Shown here in pieces: positions 41,481 to 49,815 of a DNA stretch of 58,068 nucleotides. Source of the stretch: Candidatus Methanocrinis natronophilus (GTDB lineage: Archaea > Halobacteriota > Methanosarcinia > Methanotrichales > Methanotrichaceae); contig JARFPK010000011.1 in the NCBI GenBank assembly GCA_029167045.1, positions 1 through 58,068 of the forward strand, in the 5' to 3' direction. Numbering within the stretch: position 1 is the stretch's first letter; each line of letters opens with the position of its first letter. Both the position numbers and the translations under genes were made by a program. The notes below the pieces were generated by a model. That model worked only from the letters and a program-made list of their open reading frames with translations. It did no database searches and had not been told where the DNA came from.

Positions 41481-42704
41481 CTAATCCTTCCCCGATCCAG
41501 GACCTTCCTGGAGGAGGAGGTGGTGGAGCTTGTCCCTCTTCGTCTCCAGGTACTTTCTATTTTTATCGTTCGGCGGTATCTCGATGGGGGCCCGGTCGAC
41601 GATCTCCAGGCCGTACCCCTCGAGGCCGACGATCTTTCGAGGGTTGTTGGTTAGAAGCCTCATCCTCTTTATCCCCAGGTCCACCAGGATCTGGGCCCCG
41701 ACGCCGTAGTCCCGCAGGTCTGCGGGATACCCCAGCCGGTGGTTCGCCTCCACGGTGTCGTATCCCCTCTCTTGTAGGGCGTAGGCCCGCAGCTTGTTGG
41801 CGATCCCTATCCCCCGCCCCTCCTGGCGCATGTAGAGGAGGACGCCGTTCCCGCTCTCGGCGATAAGCCTCATGGCGAGGTGGAGCTGGTCGCCGCAGTC
41901 GCACCGCCTCGACCCGAAGACGTCCCCGGTGAGGCACTCGGAGTGGACCCGGACGAGGGCGTCGTCGGAGGAGGGGTCGCCGGCTACGAGGGCGAGATGG
42001 CACTGGCCGTCGACGAGGCTCTCGTAGCCGATGGCCCAAAAGTCGCCGTACCCGGTGGGCATATCTACCTCGGCGATCCGTCTCACCAGCTTCTCACTCC
42101 TCATCCTCCGCCGGATCAGCCGGTCGATGGTGAGCATCTTGAGGTCGTGCTCGGCGGCGAACCGCTCCAGCTCCGGGAGGCGGGCCATCGTCCCGTCGTC
42201 GGCCATCACCTCGCAGATGACGGCGGCCGGATACAACCCCGCCATCTTGGCCAGATCGACGGAGGCCTCGGTGTGGCCCGCCCGGCGGAGGACTCCCCCC
42301 TCCTGGGCCCGCAGCGGGAAGGTGTGGCCTGGCATCACCAGGTCGTTTAAGGTCGTCGCGGGGTCGATCAGCGCTTTTACCGTCTCGGCCCTGTCGAATG
42401 CGGATATGCCCGTCGTAACGCCCCTCCCCTTAGCGTCGACGGAGACGGTGAAGGCCGTCCCCATCTTCTCGGTGTTGTTCTGAGTCATGAGGGGCAGGCC
42501 GAGCTCCTCGACCCGCTCGCCGGAGAGCGGCACGCATATCAGCCCCCGACCGTGCTTCGCCATGAAGTTGATCGCCTCGGGGGTCGCCATCTCCGCCGCC
42601 ATCACTAGGTCGCCCTCGTTCTCCCGCCCCTCGTCGTCGAGGATGAGGATGAACCGGCCGGCCCTCACCTCCTCGATCGCCTCTTCTACGCTGCAGAACG
42701 GCAT
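41481..42704 (-). CDS. ribBA: Fused DHBP synthase / GTP cyclohydrolase II
   Basis: 407 aa. Residues 1 to about 200 are 3,4-dihydroxy-2-butanone-4-phosphate synthase ([37 protein letters not shown]). Residues about 205-400 are GTP cyclohydrolase II with the zinc Cys set [18 protein letters not shown] and [19 protein letters not shown]. This fusion is the bacterial riboflavin entry enzyme. Most archaea instead use GTP cyclohydrolase III (ArfA) and separate RibB, so this copy was probably acquired from bacteria. Both active sites look intact. A palindromic CTCTTATAAGAG lies near 42729-42740 upstream. Confidence 0.95.
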   Translation of the reverse strand: MPFCSVEEAIEEVRAGRFILILDDEGRENEGDLVMAAEMATPEAINFMAKHGRGLICVPLSGERVEELGLPLMTQNNTEKMGTAFTVSVDAKGRGVTTGISAFDRAETVKALIDPATTLNDLVMPGHTFPLRAQEGGVLRRAGHTEASVDLAKMAGLYPAAVICEVMADDGTMARLPELERFAAEHDLKMLTIDRLIRRRMRSEKLVRRIAEVDMPTGYGDFWAIGYESLVDGQCHLALVAGDPSSDDALVRVHSECLTGDVFGSRRCDCGDQLHLAMRLIAESGNGVLLYMRQEGRGIGIANKLRAYALQERGYDTVEANHRLGYPADLRDYGVGAQILVDLGIKRMRLLTNNPRKIVGLEGYGLEIVDRAPIEIPPNDKNRKYLETKRDKLHHLLLQEGPGSGKD

Positions 42705-42912
42705 ATTGATCCGGTGGATTGTCTCCGTCCTCTTATAAGAGTTGGGTTGGAAGGAGGATCGAAACGTTTTTTGTCTACCAAGACCTAAACCATATCAAGA
42801 CGATGTCGAGAGATCTATCCTTCCACCGACCATCAAGAGTCGGAAGTGGGATCTTGACAGATACGAGAGATCGATTGAGGATCGTCTAAAATGTTTACGG
42901 GTGAGGGCGATT

Positions 42913-43233
42913 ATGGGACGAAAGATGGCGCTTATGGTCCTGATGGTTCTGTTGATGGGGCTTTTGGTGACGGCGGCTTCGGCACGGTTCGAAGGGGTGA
43001 GGGGCCCCGGGATGTATTACGGCGGCTTTGTCGGTGGCGAGAGGTTCGAAGGCGTCCACGGTCCTACGATGAGGTACGACGGCTATCATGCAAGCCACGC
43101 TTATTTTTTCGGCCTCGACAAATGGATCTCTATAGCAGGGGAGTCTAGCCCTTATCCAGACCTCAGCGAGATGGTGAGGGTCCATCAGGAGCGGTTCACC
43201 CTGGCGGGAGCAGTCTTCGGAATATACGTTTAG
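42913..43233 (+). CDS. Small exported protein with an internal repeat
   Basis: 106 aa from ATG 42913 (GTG 42901 also possible). A signal segment (MALMVLMVLLMGLLVTAASA) is followed by two copies of a 15-residue motif: RFEGVRGPGMYYGGF and RFEGVHGPTMRYDGY. The tail (FFGLDKWISIAGESSPYPDLSEMVRVHQERFTLAGAVFGIYV) has no recognised domain. It looks like a surface protein private to this lineage. 43234-43379 beyond it holds nothing recognisable. Confidence 0.65.
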   Translation: MGRKMALMVLMVLLMGLLVTAASARFEGVRGPGMYYGGFVGGERFEGVHGPTMRYDGYHASHAYFFGLDKWISIAGESSPYPDLSEMVRVHQERFTLAGAVFGIYV

Positions 43234-43379
43234 ATATCCTGGGTTCTGGGGCTGATATGGTCTCCTGACTATGGACGGCCGCTCCCCAGAAGATGTCAAT
43301 CCAGAGCCGGTAGAGACGGGGCCGATCGGCGGAGGCCCGAGTCCTTCGTCGATGTCACTGCGATCCTTATAGGTCCATC

Positions 43380-43739
43380 TCAGAGGACGCATTCGGAGCA
43401 GTCGATGCAGCCGCACTCGATGTTAGAGATCTTCCACTTAAGCGCCCATCGCTTCATATCCTTGACGATCTCCACGATCTCAAGGCCGCTCTCGGTCAGG
43501 GAGTATTCGCTCTTGGCCGGAAAGGACCTGCCTTCGACCCTCCTCTCCACCAGCCCCTCCATCTCCAGCTCCTTAAGCCGCGCCGAGAGGACCTTCGAGG
43601 TGATCCCGGCCAGGCAGCTCTTCAGCTCCGAGAACCGCCTCCTGTGCCCCTCGCCCTTGTAGAGCTCCAGGAGGACGAGGAGGGTCCACTTCCGGGCGAT
43701 GTACTTGACCGTCCTGTTGACGGTGCACCCTTCCTGCAT
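43380..43739 (-). CDS. HxlR-family winged-helix regulator with C-terminal Cys cluster
   Basis: 119 aa. HxlR/MarR-like DNA-binding domain: VKYIARKWTLLVLLELYKGEGHRRRFSELKSCLAGITSKVLSARLKELEMEGLVERR. The C-terminus holds Cys109, 111, 114 and 117 (CGCIDCSEC), and there are further Cys at 5 and 42. Such a cluster suits metal or redox sensing, which is inference. Divergent from the DUF166 gene with 89 nt between starts. Two GGTATCCT boxes (43740-43747, 43776-43783) in that gap are candidate operators. Confidence 0.88.
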   Translation of the reverse strand: MQEGCTVNRTVKYIARKWTLLVLLELYKGEGHRRRFSELKSCLAGITSKVLSARLKELEMEGLVERRVEGRSFPAKSEYSLTESGLEIVEIVKDMKRWALKWKISNIECGCIDCSECVL

Positions 43740-43783
43740 GGTATCCTGGTGGAAACCTCCAAGCCTATATACGTTGGTATCCT
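43740..43783. promoter_or_regulatory. Paired GGTATCCT boxes in the HxlR/DUF166 control region
   Basis: GGTATCCT occurs at 43740-43747 and again at 43776-43783, 36 bp apart, bracketing the overlapping promoters of two divergent genes. Spacing is between three and four helical turns. They could be binding sites for the HxlR protein. Confidence 0.4.
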
Positions 43784-43828
43784 AAGTATACTATGGCGGG
43801 GGAGGACGCCCCACCAGGAGAATAGATT

Positions 43829-44665
43829 ATGAAGGTCGTGGTATTCTACAGCGGCGAGTTTGGAAGGACCCTCATCGAAAATCTGGTCAACGCCTCGGGG
43901 TTCTGCGTATCCTGTGGCGATGCCTGCACCCTCTGCAAATCCGGCAAGTACAGCCTCGCCGAGGATCTCGTCTCCGTCATCGAGATGCCCGACCCCGACA
44001 CCCTGGACGACTTCCTCGACGACGTAGACCCCCACATACCGCCGGGGATTCCGCAGGCCGATATCGCCATCGTCTCCAACGTCCACCCCGACATAATCTT
44101 CGGCCTCCTCCCCATACTGAAGGATAAGGGGTATAAGGGGATCATAGGAGGTTCGGAGAGGCCCAAAGAGCTCCCCCTGGGCCTTCGGACCCAGCTCGCC
44201 GAGGAGGCGGGAAAGCTCGGCCTGGAGGCTGCCTTCGCCAAGCCCTTCTGCGGCCTGCGCCCCGACCCGGCGACGCCGGCAATAAACGCCTTCATGGAGA
44301 AGGCCCACTTCGGGGAGCCGAAGATTGAAATCATCACCCAGAAGAGCCGGGCCGGGAAGGAGACTATCCTCGCCGCCAACGTCGTCAGGTCGGCACCCTG
44401 CGGGTCCACCTGGTACGTCGCCAAGAGGATGACGGGCCTTGAGCCAGACCAGCCGGACCTGCGGGAGAGGATATCGGAGGCCCATCACGCCTACCCCTGC
44501 ACCGCCAGCATGGACCAGGACCCGGAGCTGAAGGACACCATCCTCCACAAGGCAGGCTACATCATCAGAGACGCCGTCGAGGATTCGATAAAAAGGGCCG
44601 ATAGGGCGGACCCGAGGGATTCAGGGACCTTCTCAGGATCAGGGAGGGCTAAGGTCGGTGGGTGA
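43829..44665 (+). CDS. DUF166 family protein
   Basis: 278 aa. Matches the archaeal DUF166 family, sometimes mislabelled thymidylate synthase. Starts MKVVVFYSGEFGRTLIENLV. A compact four-Cys motif follows at residues 26-36 (C-x2-C-x3-C-x2-C), which could hold an Fe-S cluster. Other conserved parts are PQADIAIVSNVHPDI, GGSERPKELPLGLR, and SAPCGSTWYVAKRMTG. The last 20 residues are low complexity. Function unknown. Divergent from, and possibly controlled by, the Cys-rich HxlR regulator. Confidence 0.85.
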   Translation: MKVVVFYSGEFGRTLIENLVNASGFCVSCGDACTLCKSGKYSLAEDLVSVIEMPDPDTLDDFLDDVDPHIPPGIPQADIAIVSNVHPDIIFGLLPILKDKGYKGIIGGSERPKELPLGLRTQLAEEAGKLGLEAAFAKPFCGLRPDPATPAINAFMEKAHFGEPKIEIITQKSRAGKETILAANVVRSAPCGSTWYVAKRMTGLEPDQPDLRERISEAHHAYPCTASMDQDPELKDTILHKAGYIIRDAVEDSIKRADRADPRDSGTFSGSGRAKVGG

Positions 44666-44834
44666 GGGCCCGGGGACGAGGGTCCGGAGAGACACCCCTT
44701 GGGGCCAGATACGGTCCTATCGGAGTCGGAACTCAGATAGCTTTGATAGAAAATTTCAGGGCGCAAACTCCGGTCTTTAGGCCGGAGTAAGCCCGTACTA
44801 CACCTATAAATAGTATTCATACCTAAAAGCTGTT

Positions 44835-45215
44835 GTGAAGATGCGTTCTTCTCGTCATAGCAGGTATAACATCAATTACCATCTGGTCTGGATACCAAAA
44901 TATCCGAGACCGGTACTAACTGCGAAGGTAGCGACGGATTTGAAAGAGATTCTGGAAGAGATCGCACAGTCCAAGGGGATTGAAATCTTGGGGTTAGAAA
45001 TCATGCCAGATCATATACATCTCTTCATTTCATCGCCTCCAGCACATGCTCCCTCGCTGCTTGTTAATTGGTTCAAAGGCATCAGTGCCAGGATCTACAA
45101 CCACAGATGGGGTGCACCATACCTCCGGTGGACAAATTCGTATTTCGTTGGGACGGCTGGAACTGTAACCGCTGAAACAATAAAGCAGTACATCGAGGAG
45201 CAGAAATCAAAATGA
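44835..45215 (+). CDS. tnpA: TnpA, IS200-type Y1 (HUH) transposase
   Basis: 126 aa. HUH motif His60 and His62 (MPDHIHLF) and catalytic Tyr119 (ETIKQYIEEQ) are intact. It cuts and joins single-stranded DNA at the hairpin ends of the element. Start is GTG 44835; ATG 44841 is possible. The TGA stop overlaps the ATG of tnpB (ATGA), so the two are coupled. Confidence 0.95.
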   Translation: MKMRSSRHSRYNINYHLVWIPKYPRPVLTAKVATDLKEILEEIAQSKGIEILGLEIMPDHIHLFISSPPAHAPSLLVNWFKGISARIYNHRWGAPYLRWTNSYFVGTAGTVTAETIKQYIEEQKSK

Positions 45216-46384
45216 GATCTGCCTACAAGTTCCGAATATATCCTAATCAAAAGCAGGTAGCAGAGTTAGAGGATACTCTTGAAATCTGCCGGAACTTGTG
45301 GAATACAGCACTTGCAGATCGGAAGGCTTCCTGGGAGAAACGCGGTGAGACCCGATCTTATGAAGATCAGGCATATATCCTTGTTCGCGAAAAACAGAGA
45401 GATCCCGATCTTAGAAAGGTCCATTCTCATGTTCTTCAAGATGTACTTCGTAGGCAAAAGAAGGCAATGGACAATTTCTTCCGACGGGTGCGAGAAGGCG
45501 CTAAGAAGAAAGGGTATCCGAGATTCAAGAAACGGTACAACTCGTTCACGTTTCCGGAATCGGGGTTCAAGCTTGAAGGCAACAGGTTGAAGTTGTCGAA
45601 GATATCAGGAACTATTCGGACCTTCGTCCACCGACCTATCGAAGGGAATATCAAGACGTGTACCATCAAGAGGGATGGAACGGGTGCTTGGTTCGTCATA
45701 TTCGTTACCGAGCGAGAAACACCTGCACCCACGCCAGTTGAATCTGGAAAAGTCATAGGTGTCGATCTCGGAATTGAGCACGCCGTAACCACATCCGATG
45801 GAGAAGTGTACGATTATCCTCGATATTACGTCCAAGCTGAAAAGAAGCTGAGGGCTGCTCAGAAATCGTTGCACAGGAAGAAGCTGGGATCCAGGAACCG
45901 GAAGAAGGCTCGGCGACAACTGTCTAGGATAGGGAAAAGAGTTACCAGCTTGCGAGACGAGTTTCTGCATCAGACATCAAGAAAGCTGGTGGATTCGGCG
46001 GATGTCATTGTCTTCGAGGATCTAAATATCGGTGGTATGCTTAAGAATCATCATCTAGCAAAGCACATTCAGGACGTTTCCTGGGGCAAGCTAATACAGT
46101 TCACGCAGAGCAAGGCTGAGAGAGCTGGCAAAAGCGTAGTGTTGGTGGACCCAAGAAACACGTCACAAACTTGTTCAAGTTGCGGGACGCTGGTCCCAAA
46201 AGAGCTGGCCGATCGCGTCCATATATGCCCAAGATGTGGGCTTGAGATGGACCGAGACCTCAATGCCAGCTTGAACATTCGCACCCTCGGACTGAGGGGT
46301 AGAGCCTGTGGAGAATCGACCTCCGGCTTGGGGTCAATCCCAAGTAAGCGTCGGCTCAGTGAAGCAGGAAGCTCCGCTCTTTAG
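45212..46384 (+). CDS. tnpB: TnpB, RNA-guided nuclease of the IS200/IS605 element
   Basis: 390 aa and intact. RuvC residues Asp185 (GVDLGI), Glu269 (VFEDLNI) and Asp349 (DRDLNASLN). Zinc ribbon Cys321, Cys324, Cys339, Cys342. Its zinc ribbon is nearly the same as that of the truncated copy at 1-248. Base composition is richer in A+T than the host genes around it. The TAG stop at 46382-46384 is in the loop of the right-end hairpin, so coding sequence and RNA scaffold overlap. Confidence 0.95.
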   Translation: MRSAYKFRIYPNQKQVAELEDTLEICRNLWNTALADRKASWEKRGETRSYEDQAYILVREKQRDPDLRKVHSHVLQDVLRRQKKAMDNFFRRVREGAKKKGYPRFKKRYNSFTFPESGFKLEGNRLKLSKISGTIRTFVHRPIEGNIKTCTIKRDGTGAWFVIFVTERETPAPTPVESGKVIGVDLGIEHAVTTSDGEVYDYPRYYVQAEKKLRAAQKSLHRKKLGSRNRKKARRQLSRIGKRVTSLRDEFLHQTSRKLVDSADVIVFEDLNIGGMLKNHHLAKHIQDVSWGKLIQFTQSKAERAGKSVVLVDPRNTSQTCSSCGTLVPKELADRVHICPRCGLEMDRDLNASLNIRTLGLRGRACGESTSGLGSIPSKRRLSEAGSSAL

Positions 46385-46454
46385 GGCGGAGAGGAAGTCA
46401 CAGAGAAAAGCAGGATAAACTAGAGTGTAGAGACATCTAAGGAGTCTGAATTAT

Positions 46455-47111
46455 ATGCCAAAAGACCTGATGGAAAAAGGAGCGATCCTCCAGAGAGACA
46501 AAGAGACGTACGCCATCGCCCCCCACATCGCCGGAGGGATCATCGACCCGGCCGGGCTGAAGAAGATCGCCGAGGTGGCGGAGAAGTACAAGGCAGCGGC
46601 CCTGAAGATCACCTCGGCTCAGAGGATAGCCATCGTCGGCCTAAAGGCTGAGGATCTGGACTCTGCCTGGGCGGACCTGGAGATGAAGCCCGGGGCTGCG
46701 ATAGGCCTCTGCGTCAGGTCCGTCAAGATCTGTCCTGGGACGACCTTCTGCAAGAGGGGGCTACAGGACTCCGTCGGCGTCGGCCTCAAGCTCGATGAGC
46801 TTTATCACGGGATGGAGTTGCCCTCCAAGTTCAAGATGGGGGTCTCGGGCTGTCCCAACTCCTGCGCCGAGCCCGCCGTCAAGGACCTGGGGCTCATGGG
46901 GACGGCCAAGGGATGGACGGTCCTGGTGGGAGGAAACGCGGCCCGTAAGCCCCGGCTCGGGGTCGTCCTGGCGGAGGCGCTCTCCGACGAAGAGGCCCTA
47001 GCTCTGGCGGATAAGGTCATAAAATACTACAAGGCCAACGCCGAGAAAAAGAGGCTCGGTGAGTTCATCGAAGAGATAGGGTTTGAGAAGTTCAAGGGAG
47101 CTGTCCTTTGA
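46455..47111 (+). CDS. Small sulfite reductase-like siroheme protein (Dsr-LP type)
   Basis: 218 aa. It combines a ferredoxin-like half domain with the siroheme/[4Fe-4S] ligands: C-x5-C (Cys93, Cys99, CPGTTFC) and C-x3-C (Cys133, Cys137, GCPNSC). The size and arrangement match the small single-domain Dsr-like proteins of methanogens, thought to be ancestral to sulfite and nitrite reductases; their function is not settled. ATG 46455 has an AAGGAG SD 14 nt upstream. The IS200/IS605 right end lies only about 50 nt before it, so its promoter may have been affected by the insertion. Confidence 0.88.
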   Translation: MPKDLMEKGAILQRDKETYAIAPHIAGGIIDPAGLKKIAEVAEKYKAAALKITSAQRIAIVGLKAEDLDSAWADLEMKPGAAIGLCVRSVKICPGTTFCKRGLQDSVGVGLKLDELYHGMELPSKFKMGVSGCPNSCAEPAVKDLGLMGTAKGWTVLVGGNAARKPRLGVVLAEALSDEEALALADKVIKYYKANAEKKRLGEFIEEIGFEKFKGAVL

Positions 47112-47183
47112 AATAGTTATTGTGAGGGGGTTCTTTGCTGGAGGCTGAGAGGTCCAGAGGGAGCAGGATCCGATCGCCGAAGA

Positions 47184-48443
47184 TCACCGGAGATGCTGTT
47201 CCATGACGGCGATGGCGCAGTACTTCCCGCACATGGAGCAGCCGTCCGTTCCCCTGCGAGAACGGATCTCCATTGCCCGGTCACCATCTATGGCGAGGCT
47301 GAACTGACCCTCCCAGTCCCTCTCCCTCCTTTTCCTTGCCAGCATCTCGTCCTCGAGCCTTGGCCCGTACTTCATGGTGTCGCCTATATGGGCTGCGATC
47401 TTGAAGGCCACCACCCCCTCCCTCACCTGGTCGACGTCGGGGAGGGCCAGATGCTCAGAGGGGGTTATGTAGCATAGGTAGTCGGCCCCGGAGCCGGCTG
47501 CCATGGCGCCGCCGACAGATCCGGCGATGTGGTCGTATCCGATGCCGATATCGATGGGAAGGGGGCCGGCGACGAATAGGGGCCTGAAGTTCGTTCTTCT
47601 CTTGTAGAGGGCGACGTACTCGGGTATCCTGTCAGGCCTGACGTGGCCTCCCATCCCCTCCACTATGACCTGGACCCCGAGATCGTTCGCCCTCTTCGCC
47701 AGATCCGCGTTCATCTCCATCTCCGCAATCTGGACCGCGTCCATGGGGTCGGATATGCACCCGCTCCGCATGGTGTTTCCCAGAGATAGGACCGCGTCCC
47801 TTTCGGCGAGGACCCCGCATATCTCGTCGAAGTGGGTGGAGAAGGGGTTCTCCTCCCCCTTCTCCAGCATCCATGCCGAGGTGAAGGAGCCGCCCTTGGA
47901 GACGACGCCCATGATCCTCTTCGACCTCTTCAGCCCCTCCAGCATATCGAGGGTTATGGCCGCATGGACGACGACGGACGACGCCCCCGCCCCGACCTGT
48001 TTTCTGATGGTTTGGAGGATCTCGCCCTCGGTTATGGAGTCGAAGGAGCCCTTCTCGGCGACGGCCTGATAGATGGGGACCGTCGTCAGGGGGGAGCTGG
48101 TCGCCTCTTTTATCCTCTTGAATATATCGTCTATGGGACCCCCCATGGAGAGGTCGGTGACGGTGTCGGCGCCGTACCTCTCGGCGGCGATCGCTTTCTC
48201 CACCTCCCCATCGGGATCAACGAGATCGGCGGAGGTCCCAACGTTGGCGTTGACCTTGGTCCTCAGCCCCTCCCCTATCCCCAGGGGCGGTCTGCCCTCT
48301 CGCTCCATTATGACGACCCGTCCGGCGGCCACCAGCTTAAGAAGAACGGCTGGGCTTATTCCTTCAGCCCTGGCCACCATCCTGACGGCTGGAGGCTCTC
48401 TTCCGCCGATGGCGGCCTGAAGAAAGTTCTCCCTCGACGACAT
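47184..48443 (-). CDS. ThiC paralogue
   Basis: 419 aa from ATG 48443, where the family N-terminus begins. ThiC-type motifs are present but diverged: GIGEGLRTKVNANVGTSAD, DTVTDLSMGGPIDD, SKGGSFTSAWML, LSLGNTMRSG, VEGMGGHVRPDRI (ThiC has VEGPGHIP), and the cluster motif CSMCGKYC near the end. With a normal thiC at 13496, this copy may do something else. One candidate is 5-hydroxybenzimidazole synthesis (BzaF/HbiA type, a ThiC relative), which methanogens need for factor III cobamide. That is inference. It follows the radical-SAM gene by about 100 nt on the same strand. Confidence 0.88.
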   Translation of the reverse strand: MSSRENFLQAAIGGREPPAVRMVARAEGISPAVLLKLVAAGRVVIMEREGRPPLGIGEGLRTKVNANVGTSADLVDPDGEVEKAIAAERYGADTVTDLSMGGPIDDIFKRIKEATSSPLTTVPIYQAVAEKGSFDSITEGEILQTIRKQVGAGASSVVVHAAITLDMLEGLKRSKRIMGVVSKGGSFTSAWMLEKGEENPFSTHFDEICGVLAERDAVLSLGNTMRSGCISDPMDAVQIAEMEMNADLAKRANDLGVQVIVEGMGGHVRPDRIPEYVALYKRRTNFRPLFVAGPLPIDIGIGYDHIAGSVGGAMAAGSGADYLCYITPSEHLALPDVDQVREGVVAFKIAAHIGDTMKYGPRLEDEMLARKRRERDWEGQFSLAIDGDRAMEIRSRRGTDGCSMCGKYCAIAVMEQHLR

Positions 48444-48543
48444 ATTCGGACCTCTCCCATATGGACTATCCGGATTGTGGAATGCCACGACAGCTCTTCT
48501 GTCTTTCGATCCGAATCCGCCTGAACCTGCCCGGCCTGGAAGA

Positions 48544-49554
48544 TCACCATACACCAGGAACCCCTTCGCCACAGGCGGGGCATCTGCCGTCGACGACCCC
48601 GTTTCGCGCCACCCGAAAGCCGAAACGCTCCACCAGCGCCTCGCCACAGGCCGAGCAGGTCGTCTTCTCTTCTTCGCCGGGGACGTTTCCGTCGTAGACG
48701 AAATGTAGCCCCGCCCTCCTTCCGATCTCCGCCGCCCTCCGGATCGTCTTGGCGGGTGTGGGCGGGGCGTCCTTCAGCTTGTAGGTCGGATAGAAGGCCG
48801 AGACGTGCCAGGGGATATCTGGGCTGATCCCGGAGAGAAACTCGGCGATATCCCGCAGGGTGGCGTCGGAATCGTTGTATCCTGGGATGATGAGGGTCGT
48901 CACCTCCACCCATATCCCCAGGCGCCACAAAAGCTCGATCGTCCTCTTGACCGGCTCCAATCTCGCGCCGCAGACCTTCCTGTAGAACCCGTCGTCCCCC
49001 TTCAGGTCGACGTTTATGGCGTCGAGGTAGGGCTCGATAGTCCTCGCCGCCTCCTCGCTCAGATAGCCGTTGCTGACGAAGACGTTCTTTAATCCTTTAT
49101 CAGCGGCGATCCTGGAGACGTCGAGGGCGTACTCGAAGAATATCGTCGGCTCGGTGTAGGTGTAGGCGATCGAGATGCAGCCGGCTGCCAAGGCCTCGGC
49201 CACCACCCTCTCCGGTTCCACGAACTCTCCTGGAATCAATCCCTTCCCGGCCGGGATCTGGGATATCTCGGCGTTCTGGCAGTGGAGGCACCTGAAGTTG
49301 CACCCTGCCGTGGCTATGGAGTAGCTGAGGTGGCCTGGCATGAAGTGGTATAGGGGCTTCTTCTCTATCGGGTCGGCGTGCATGGCTATGAGCTTGCCGT
49401 AGACGAGGGTCTTGAGGGCTCCCCCATCGTTCTCCCTCACGCCGCATATCCCCCTCTTCTCAGGCCTAATCCGGCAGAAGTGGCAGCATAGTCCGCAGCG
49501 GACGTCTCCTCCATCGATCTTCTCGAAGAACATCGCGTCAGTCATCTCAGACAC
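48544..49554 (-). CDS. AmmeMemoRadiSam-system radical SAM protein
   Basis: 336 aa. Radical SAM motif CNFRCLHC (C-x3-C-x2-C) after an N-terminal Cys-rich segment (CGLCCHFC, GICGVRE). Family-specific parts include KPLYHFMPGH, AYTYTEPTIFFEY, FVSNGYLS and INVDLKG. The C-terminus adds a zinc ribbon (CSACGEAL and CPACGEG). It is the PflA-like member of the AMMECR1/Memo/RadiSAM trio, whose role is unknown. The AMMECR1 and Memo genes are not in the window. Probably co-transcribed with the downstream thiC paralogue. Confidence 0.9.
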   Translation of the reverse strand: MSEMTDAMFFEKIDGGDVRCGLCCHFCRIRPEKRGICGVRENDGGALKTLVYGKLIAMHADPIEKKPLYHFMPGHLSYSIATAGCNFRCLHCQNAEISQIPAGKGLIPGEFVEPERVVAEALAAGCISIAYTYTEPTIFFEYALDVSRIAADKGLKNVFVSNGYLSEEAARTIEPYLDAINVDLKGDDGFYRKVCGARLEPVKRTIELLWRLGIWVEVTTLIIPGYNDSDATLRDIAEFLSGISPDIPWHVSAFYPTYKLKDAPPTPAKTIRRAAEIGRRAGLHFVYDGNVPGEEEKTTCSACGEALVERFGFRVARNGVVDGRCPACGEGVPGVW

Positions 49555-49784
49555 CGCCTCTTATGAGAGAAGAGATCTCATCTAATAGATGTATATCATC
49601 CCTTATAGTTATTTTTGTCGGATGCCCTCGGCGGCCTCGAACAAGGCGCTCATCAGATCTCTCCTCTCAGCCGTAGGGATGGAGAAAAACTCGACGATGA
49701 GGTATGTTATGGAAGGGAGAACAAGAGAATCGTCAGAGAAGACGGAACCGCAGATGAGGGGTTGAAACAGATAAAAGAAAAGAA

Positions 49785-49805
49785 GGAAGAGCTTCGGGCT
49801 CTTCC
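49785..49805 (-). terminator. Terminator of the S-layer gene
   Basis: Eight-bp stem GGAAGAGC/GCTCTTCC with a 5-nt loop, just downstream of the S-layer stop. On the minus strand it is followed by a T-rich tract (complement of 49763-49784). The rest of 49555-49784 shows no gene. Confidence 0.75.
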
Positions 49806-49815
49806 TGGGATCTCA

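Larger units (their letters stand above)
44766..46401 (+). mobile_element. Complete IS200/IS605-type insertion sequence (tnpA-tnpB)
   Basis: Left end hairpin ACTCCGGTC, loop TTTA, GGCCGGAGT (44767-44788), then GCCCGTACT. Right end hairpin CTCCGCTC, loop TTTA, GGGCGGAG (46372-46391 region) and GAAGTCAC ending near 46401. Between them lie an intact HUH transposase and an intact TnpB in one overlapping unit. No target duplication is expected for this family. It is the only element in the window with its own transposase. Exact boundaries are inferred. Confidence 0.8.

Noticed and set aside
42742-42912. Longer N-terminus for the small repeat protein
   Set aside because: The upstream part is the promoter region of the divergent ribBA gene; the signal peptide begins after ATG 42913.
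48444-48647. Longer N-terminus for the thiC paralogue
   Set aside because: The extra 68 residues overlap the end of the radical-SAM gene in another frame and are unlike ThiC; ATG 48443 fits the family.
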